Below, piece by piece: positions 54,338 through 63,700 of a DNA stretch of 64,000 bases. Below the pieces are notes generated by a model. That model did not search any database. It was not told the origin of the DNA and worked only from the letters and a program-made list of their open reading frames with translations. Position numbers and translations under genes: made by a program. Where the stretch lies: positions 1 through 64,000 of the forward strand of contig UQBM01000002.1 in assembly GCA_900539265.1 (NCBI GenBank), read 5' to 3'. The stretch's first letter is position 1. Each line of letters starts with the position of its first letter. The DNA is from an uncultured Mollicutes bacterium. Lineage in GTDB: Bacteria > Bacillota_I > Bacilli_A > ML615J-28 > CAG-313.

Positions 54338-54556
54338 TTACTTTTGATTGTTTTTAGCAAGACTTGCACGCTTGTTAAAACGATCAATTCTACCTGCTGC
54401 TTGAACAAATTTTTGTTCACCAGTATAAAATGGATGACATTTTGAACAAGTATCAACACGAATTTCACCTTTTGTTGAACCCGTTTCAAAAGTGTTCCCA
54501 CAAGATACACAAGTAACAGTTACTTTTTGATATTTTGGATGAATTCCTTCACGCAT
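54338..54556 (-). CDS. rpmE: 50S ribosomal protein bL31
   Basis: 72 residues. Starts MREGIHPKYQ and carries two zinc-binding cysteine pairs (CVSCG, about 16-19, and CSKCH, about 37-40), so it is the zinc-containing form. Strong GGAAGGAG lies before the ATG. It is a single-gene unit with its own promoter, a leader hairpin and a terminator. Confidence 0.96.
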   Translation of the reverse strand: MREGIHPKYQKVTVTCVSCGNTFETGSTKGEIRVDTCSKCHPFYTGEQKFVQAAGRIDRFNKRASLAKNNQK

Positions 54557-54576
54557 AATTTTATACTCCTTCCGCC

Positions 54577-54601
54577 ATGATTTGGTTACCTTTTAAATCA
54601 T
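54577..54601 (-). promoter_or_regulatory. leader hairpin of rpmE, possible L31 autoregulatory element
   Basis: In the roughly 60-base leader ATGATTT pairs with AAATCAT around an 11-base loop that itself holds the self-complementary GGTAACC. It sits just before the ribosome binding site. L31 leaders that bind the protein are known in Firmicutes; whether this matches that consensus was not tested. Confidence 0.45.
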
Positions 54602-54622
54602 AGTAAGTTTTTAACCTTTTCT

Positions 54623-54651
54623 ATTATATCAAATTTATTTATAAAAGTCAA
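54623..54651 (-). promoter_or_regulatory. promoter of rpmE
   Basis: Minus strand -35 TTGACT (54646-54651), 17-base spacer, -10 TATAAT (54623-54628) with extended TGA. Confidence 0.85.
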
Positions 54652-54678
54652 ATCTTTTAATTTTTCTTTATAAGAAAA

Positions 54679-54701
54679 GGATAGGAAAATATTTCCTATC
54701 C
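54679..54701 (-). terminator. terminator of the giant repeat-protein gene
   Basis: A perfect 10-base stem GGATAGGAAA/TTTCCTATCC with a 3-base loop, followed by TTTTCTTA on the minus strand, 8 bases after the stop. Confidence 0.82.
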
Positions 54702-54709
54702 AAAATTCT

Positions 54710-57700
54710 TTAATTTGAAAGAAGTTTATTTGCCTCTGCAATACCTTCTGCAAAATTACTAATTCTTTCTTCTGTCCAATATGATGCATTATAATAAGTT
54801 GGATCAACCTCATATAAAGCATACTCTTCGAAGAAGGTTTGATCAATAACATTCAATTCTTCAAGTTTTTCTTGCATACCAACATTTGTAGTCATCGTGT
54901 TAACAATTACTTGCATAACTGTTCCTCTTAAAGCTACGCAATTTGTAGTAGCAACCAATAAATTTTCAAGTTGTTCTTTATCAGTTGTTTTATATACAAA
55001 AGTATAATCAAAATCTTGATTTACATCTGTAAAATTCTTCATTGCAATAAGAACATCAACAATTGCATATGCTTCTTCGAGCCAGTCACGATTAGTGCTC
55101 ATATTTAAACTTGCACCATTACTTAAATCAACAACATTATTATCTAGTAATTTTTTTACCCATACTTCAGGATTTTTAACAATTGCATAAATTCCTGCTT
55201 CACTATTTTCTCTTTGACCAAATAAGATTGCCATTGTATCAATAGTCTCATCTAATGTTAATGTTAAACCATTATCACTACCAAAGCCATTATTTACTAA
55301 TGTATTATATCCTTTAAATAATTTTTCAAATTCACTAGCCCACATATCAGGCGTAAACTCAGAATCATCGAAATCAATAATACCAGCATATTCATCACCA
55401 AGATTATTTTCAATGTATTCTGCATATATCTGTGGTAATAATTGTTGTCCAAGAATTGATTTACTCATAGCATCAACAACCTTGACAAATTGTGTTTGAA
55501 CCTGTTCATCTTTCATAATTTCTGGCGTAATCTCATTTAATGAAACTATATTAGAGAAGGCTGCAAGTTCTCTTAAAGCTAAAACAAATACATCTTTTTC
55601 AACTGACCAATCCGTTACTTTATTGAAGTCAACTTCATAATCTTTGAATAAATCTATTCGTTTAAATCCAGCATTAATAATTCTTGTCTCCATACCTTTA
55701 GCATATTCTAAATTCAATAAAATATTAGCTAAATCAACAATAGGATCAAGATTATCATTACTAATACCGTTACCGAAATAATCGCTTGCTACAACAAGTC
55801 TTAAAATATCATCAGCAAATCCATAATCCTTCATCAAATCTTCATCTGTATAGTTAACATCAAATAAATGATTGATATAAGCATCAAATCTATTGCCATA
55901 ATATCTACTAGCAACAAAGTCAGCAACCTCACGAGCAACTTTTGGTAAGAATTTTGAATTTTCAAAATAAGGTGTTGCATTAGCAAGTGCACTTAAGAAT
56001 TCATTATTCAAATATGTATGTTTATTAGAAATAACAACATCCTTTAAGACATCTCTCATTTCATTTAAAGCCATTTCAAGCGCTGTATATTCATCATTCC
56101 AGTTAACATCACTTAAATCAGCATCTTTAACATTAATACCAACAAAACACATTGCAAACTTAGTAATATCATTTAAGTGATCCTTGAATGACTCACCATG
56201 AATAACACTGCTTACAAGTTCTAAAATAGCATCTACGTCTTTATAATTTAAGTCTTTATTCAAGATACCCAAATTATCTAATGCATTAATTACTTTATAT
56301 ACATCAGGTAAGAACATACTAATGAATTCATCATTTTGAACATTTTCCAAAATATTCAAAGTAACGATATCTTTAGTTAAAATCTTGACTGTACCACTAA
56401 TTAATGGCATTGCAAGTTGTGCTATAATCCTAGAATCAAATAAATCTTGTATACAATTTGTTAAGTCAGCTTGTAATGTTGCCTCAGCAAGAATTGAGTA
56501 ATTATCCTTTAATTGGCTTGCATAATTTCTTACAAATGATGTAATTGATTTCATACTATCTCTAATCGCTCTTAATTCATCTGTTGTAGATAATCCTTCA
56601 TATGAAAGTGCTACATAACCAATTTCATACATATTAGCTTTAAATTTATCAATATATTTTAAAGTTGTTTCATTTGGTGTAAAGACATCTGTTAACAATC
56701 CAAATAGACGATCAGTATTATCTTTATTAGTAAAGTCAACACCATCATTACTAAAGAAGCCCATATCAAGCATTGCATTTAAAGTTTCACCAATCTCAAC
56801 AAAAATACTGTGTACTCTTTCATCTGTAAACGTTAATTTATTAAATTGTTCAATATCTTGGAATTTTGGTTCAATATGAGTATCAAAAGCCCAAATTGAT
56901 GTTACATCAAATAATGATGTTTCAACAAGACCATTATATAAAGCCACCACTGAACTCATGAGATAAGTATTACCTAATTGTGTTATCTCTAAATTCAAGT
57001 AATTTGTTTGACCTAAAATAACCAAAATATCTTTTGCATATTGAGAAGCAACACGACCATCGGCTTTAAAGTCAACATTTGTTAAGTCTAATGAGCCAAG
57101 ACCAAGACTTGGTTTCCAATCATCAACAAAGTTAACAACTGCTTGACGTTTTTGGTCTAAATAGTTTAATGAGAAGAAGGCTTCAATAGCATTTTGTGCT
57201 GATAAAATGCATTCTAATGATTCGGCATTTTCTTTAATTGAACCTGGAACTTCTTTAATATCAAATAATGACCGAACTATAATAGCAAAATAGTGCATAT
57301 CCTCGTCTAAATTAATTACGCTATAATCTGTTAAATCACCAAGCTCGTTTAATCTAGATGGTAATCTATTAAATACATATCTATTATAAAGAGGTTTAAA
57401 AATTTGATCGAAAGCGCTAGAATAATCCATAGCTTCCACAACATTAACAACACGCTCTAGATTAACCATATGATATATATCTTTTAATTCTTTTAACATA
57501 TCTTTAGCAGTCATATTAATGAAGTTAGATACATAATTTTTTGTTTCTTTAACAGTCTTGATATCATAATCTAATAATGCTCTTAAACCATTATTAACAA
57601 TACTCTTGACTTGAATAAGCTCAAGATCCCAATCAATATGACTTAAATCAATTTCAGTAGTATCAGCGTCTAAAGCATTTAAAAGCTCAACTACTAAATC

Positions 57701-60700
57701 AGCACGATTTCTTAAAATATTAAGTGGATATAAAGCATCAATAAGATCAGTGATTAAATCAACCTTTTCAATTTGAACCGAGGTATTATTTAAAGTTGAA
57801 GTAACACTACCTTCGAAATTATAATCTCTATGTCGAATAACATCACCTAATCCTAAATCAACAAGTGATCTGACAATAATTGCCGATTGTAAAACATCTT
57901 GTTGTTTTTGAACAAAGGTTAATTCATCAATTTTCATCATATCAATTACATCTTGATATTTTGTTGGAAGTTTTGTCTTTGCATAATTTGCTACTTCATT
58001 CATCAATAATGGAAGCATTGTTGTTTGAACTAATTCATCATAAGCATTAACAAATGCATATTTATGAGCAATTACCGCATCTTTTAAAGTATCGTTAAGT
58101 TCAAAGTTACTTCTGATAAAATTCATAATATCACTTCTTGTTTTAAGTGTATTATCACTTGAAATAAGGAATGGAATTAAATCTTCATAAGCATTACCAA
58201 TAAATATAGCATCGCCTTGATAATCAAATTCATTTAACTTTAATGATTCAAGTTTAATTGGTAATACATTCTTACTATCAACTAAATCTATTAAAGCATT
58301 TAAATTATATTTGAGATAATTAACACTTGCAATATGATTTAGCATATCTTTTACTAATGCTACTTGATCATAATTAATATTTTCATTACGCATAACAGAT
58401 GCAATACCAAATTCATTTAATTGTGTAATTAAAATTGCTAAAGCATCAATATCACTCATAAATTCCGTCTTATTATATTGACTAAAGTCAACAAGAATTG
58501 CTAAATCACCATCTAATTTAGGACTAACAATATTATTCATTACTGAAAGTCCATTCACTTCAACCATTGTCATATCGGCTAAGTAATTAACTATTTTTTC
58601 TATTGATTGCCAATTAGAATCTTGTGAAGTAAACTCAATAAATTTAGATTTTTGACGAATTTCTTTTGCAAAAGTCTTAAGTTGGTCAATTGTTGTAATA
58701 TTTTCATTTGCGAAAATTGCAAATACTTCATCAACAAGACCTTTATAAGCATCTCTATCATAAACAAAATCAATACCTTCTGCCACAATTGTACCATTTG
58801 GCACATCAACTCCTGCAATCTTATGACCATTAACATAGTTATTCATAAGATGTTCAAATAAACTATTGGTATGACCCTTTAGAATCATTGAATCAACCAT
58901 TACATCAATACTATGATTAATAACAGTCTTAACATCCATAGTTAAATATTCCCCATTCTTAGCCATATGAGTTAAATCAAGAACACTTACATCTTCTAAT
59001 AATCCTTTAACTAGTTCTAAATCATTAGCCATCATTTCAACTGTTACACTATCTAATGCTAATAAATCGTAATAAGTTGGTGCAATTTGTTTAACTACTG
59101 GCAAAGCAAGAACACCGATTGCGGCACCTGTTTTATCATAAACAGTTGTATCCATAAATTTAAGTAAAGCATCCACCGTATTTTCCCAAACAGTTGTTGA
59201 TAATAAGAATTCTTTTTGAACAGATGTATTCTTTAAGTCATCTTTATTTTTAATTGGCCAATTTTCATGAGTGAATACAATAACTAAAGAATCATACATT
59301 TCAATAAATTTATCTGCATCAGCTCTTAAATCAACTCCAGTTGCATCAATTTGACTTAAATCATACTTAACAAGTGGATCAACCGCTTTAATAACTTCAT
59401 TTAAACGATTAGAATCTATATTTAAATAATTTAAGTTAAAGACAAGATGAATTAAATTATCAATTACATTAATTTCACTAAATGGATAATCAGCAGATTG
59501 TACTAAGAAAGTGAAAATATCAAGTTTCTTAACTTCTAATAAAATATCAGCTAAAGATGCAAGATCAGCAGTAAATTCGCTACCACTATTATATATATTA
59601 TGAATATCAAGTAAACCATTATATTTAGGATCTAATTTAGCAAGATATTTTTCAGATACATTAAGTGATAATCTTTCTACAAGTTGATCAGTAGCAAGAG
59701 CTTTAAATACTCCCGCAAACACATCAATATATCCATTAGTATCATCAGTAATTGTAATAAATTTCTTAAAATCAATAGCTTTAATTTTTGAAATAGTATT
59801 TGCTTGTTCCATTACTAAAATATCTTTAGTCTCATTTACAATATTTTGTAAAGTGAAAACCTCTTCTTGCCAATTCACATCGCTTAAAGTGATATCTTTA
59901 GTGTCAATACCAAGTTTGTCTAACAAAACGAAAATTGTTCTTTCTTCATTATTACTTAAAATATGAAGATGAATAACTTTATCAATAGCATGATTAATAG
60001 CATCAACATTTGCCACATCAATTTCACCATCATGTAAAACAAATTCTACCATACCATAATCTACTAAATCGATTAAGGTTAAGACTAAATTCTTAGCATC
60101 TTCTAATAATTCTTCTTGTGAAACGGTTTCAAATAAGAAACGAATATCAGTACCTTTTTCAAATAAGTATTCAGATGCATGAATTGAGACAGTTGGTAAT
60201 AATACTTGTAAAGTTTCCATATTTAATGCTTGATCTAATACACTTAATAAATTGTTAACAACAACTTGATTAGAGTATTTCATATCTTTATATTGTTTGT
60301 TTTTAATAACATCATTATAAATATCTTTAACACTACCAATTGTATAAGCATTTAGACCATCTGTTAAATTAGCAATTGATGATATAACATCCTTAAGTAT
60401 TACTACTTCATTAGCAAATTGAATATTATCAAACATATCAATCGTTACTTCTTGTTTTGAATTTACTTTATCAAGACCATAATTTGTTGCCATTACAATA
60501 AAGTTAGCATATTTCTTATTCAAAATATTCATATTTTGAACAACATCTAACATTTCTTGATAAATACCATATTGTAGTGTTATTTCATCAAGATTGCCTT
60601 TGAATAAAACTTTGACAAGTTCAGCTTCAATTAAAGGCGTTACAAGTTTTGCAAGAACCTTTACATCTTCAGCAAGTTCTTCTTTACTAAACTCATTTTT

Positions 60701-63700
60701 TAAGAAACTTAAATCCAATTTAGTTATTTTATCCACACCATAGTTTAAAGCTTTTGGTAATAATACTTTGACTGTTTCTAAATCAGCAGCACTATCTAAT
60801 ACCTTTTCTAAAGATGCTCCTACTTCAGTATCATAGAATGCTACTGTTTGATATACTTTGGCATTAATAGCATCGCGAACACCACCAACTGTATGATAAC
60901 CTTTTGATGATGCCAACATTTCTATACCATTTATAACTTCTTTTAAAGATGAAAGTTCTTGTTTAAAGGTAATACCTTCAAACTCACTTGCTTGTACACT
61001 CTTATCAATCTGTACAGCTTTTAATCCTTCATTTACTCCAAGAGCAACAAATTGAGCATATTTCTTATTCAAAATATTCATATCTTGAACAGCATCTAAC
61101 ATTTCTGGATAAATTTCAAAATGTAGTACTAAATCATTTAAATTTTTGCCAAAAACAAGACCAATCATTTCCGCATTTATAGCAGGAACAATCAATTGTG
61201 CTACAGCTTTTAAATCAGCAGCAAGTTCATCTTGGCTAAATTCATTTTTTAAGAAACCTAAATCATACTTAGTTACTTTATCCACACCATAGTTTAAAGC
61301 TTTTGGTAATAATACTTGAAGTGTCTCTAAATCAGCAGCAGCAGTTACAACTTTTTCTAAAATTGTTCCTGTTTCAACATCATAAAAAGCCTCTTTATTA
61401 TAATCTTTATTGTTAAAGAATGTTTTCACATCATTTAAAGTAATAATATCTTTTTCATCAAGTAATTCTTTTGTTGCTCTAACTATATCTTTTAAAGCAG
61501 GAATTTCAGTAGTTAAAGAAATATTTGCGAAATCTTCTTTCGTAACAGTAATATCTATGTTTGTCTTATCTAATCCATATTTAACTCCCTGATATAGAAG
61601 TTCATCAAGATACATATTGGCAATATTGAGTGATGGCACTAAATCTAGTATGTTACATAAAACTTCAGCTTCAATCGTATATAAAGTACGATCAAATACA
61701 TAATCAATAATACCAAAATCATAACCAATTTTGACCATATCTAATACAGTTCTAACATCATCAATAAATAGATTTGCAGTATATTCATCTGTTTGTAAGA
61801 ATGATAAATCTAAATTTTTAGTTTCACCAAAGGCTTTCGCATGATTTATAAGTTGAGGTGTTATTAATTCTAATAATTGTAAATTAGTTGCACAATTTAC
61901 AACATCAATGATGGCATTATATACATCTTTTTCATAAAATTCTTTGGTATTATATGGTTTATTATTTATAAAATTAATTACATCACCTAATGAATTGATA
62001 CTACTTGCATCAATTACTGCTTGAAGTGATCTAACAACGTTAGCTAATGCTACAATTTCTTGTTCACAATCAATTTGATCAATTTGAGTTTGTGTTAGTA
62101 TAAAGGTACCATTAGTTTGATCTTCTAGATATTTTAATCCATAATTATAAATATTTCCTAATAACTCTAAGCCATGATCTCTTACAATATTTAAAGTATA
62201 TAAGTCTTCGACTATTTGAGCAACAAGTTCTAAATTAAGACCACGAATATCATTATCTGCTAAATATTCCATTAAACCAAATTCTACAGCCTTATCTAAG
62301 ATGTTTGCAACATTACCAAAATCTTCCATTAATTTATCTTTTGGCATACCACTTAGATAATCAATTGGGATTGGAAGATTCACTTTTCCACTATTTGCCA
62401 AGAAATCAATACCATAATTATATAATTTCTCAATGACATTTCCTATAAGTTGAGAATTTTGTAATACTCTTATTGCATCAGATAAAACATAACCTGTTTC
62501 GTCTCTTAAAATTACTGGTGAAGCATATAACTTTTCTTTAATAAATTGTTGAACTGATGCCATATTTTGAATATTATTTACTTCTAAGAAATCATAACCA
62601 ACTGAAATTAATTCTCTAATAATTTCTTTTTCACTTGTCCAATCAATTGTATCAAAAGCAAAATCATCAGCACTAACAATTAATTTCTGACCATCTTTTA
62701 AAACTCTTTCTACAATTTCATCATAAATTAAAGTTGCAAGTTTTCCATCAGCATTTATTATTATGTTAAGTTCAAATAAATCATCAACTAATGCTCGAAT
62801 TACTTCTTCATTTGGTAGTGGTAAATCACCATCAAATTGGTTAATATAATAATGAACGATATCTAAATCATCAACTAATTTATGAGCAATTTCAATGAGT
62901 TTATGGAAATCATGGTTTAACTCCTCACTTGTAAAATCATTGATATAATCAGCACCAATTCCACTCTTATCATCTAAAACATTAATACCATATTTTACAG
63001 CAAGTGGTACTATTGCATCAATTACCTCAACATCTACAAGTTGGTCCAAAATATCTAATAAATCATTTACGTTTTGATCTGTTATAAATTTCGATGTATT
63101 GTATTGTTTATTCTCAATAAATTCAAGAAGTTCATTATATGTTAAGATTTCATTATTTCTCAATAGCGTTGCTATATCGGCAAAAATTTCTTTATAAACT
63201 TCATTTTGTTCTAACCAATTAACATCATTAAATTCATCAGTTATTTCATCAACTTTAATATCTAATTCATTAGCAAGATAATTTACACCCCAAGCAAGTG
63301 TTTCTGATTCATGACCTTTAATCAATTCAATATCATGTAAAGCATCAAGAATACTGTTAACAGCATTTACTGCCTCAGGAGTACTAATAAACATATCTCC
63401 ATTGTTTAATAACGTATGAGCATCCATTTCAATTAGTTGTTCTGCCACAAAAATTAAACGACGAATATCTCTTACTAACAATTCTCCACTAGCATTTGTA
63501 ACATCTAATTCTTCAACGATATCTTTGAATTCGTTAGGAATTAAATCTTTATCTTCAACAAATGTATCATAAATACTTGGCAATAAAGCTTCAATTAGTT
63601 TAGAACCTACTTCTTCATGATCAGGATAACTACCAAATAAAATCTTAATACCATTTAAAAGTGTATTGGCATTTTGATCTTCTGCCCAGAATACTAAATC

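Noticed and set aside
54598..54852. 84-codon frame overlapping the end of the giant gene
   Set aside because: It is an out-of-frame shadow that crosses the giant gene's terminator and has no ribosome binding site.
58600..58861. Short frames within the giant gene on both strands
   Set aside because: They arise from low-complexity, AT-rich repeat DNA in other frames.
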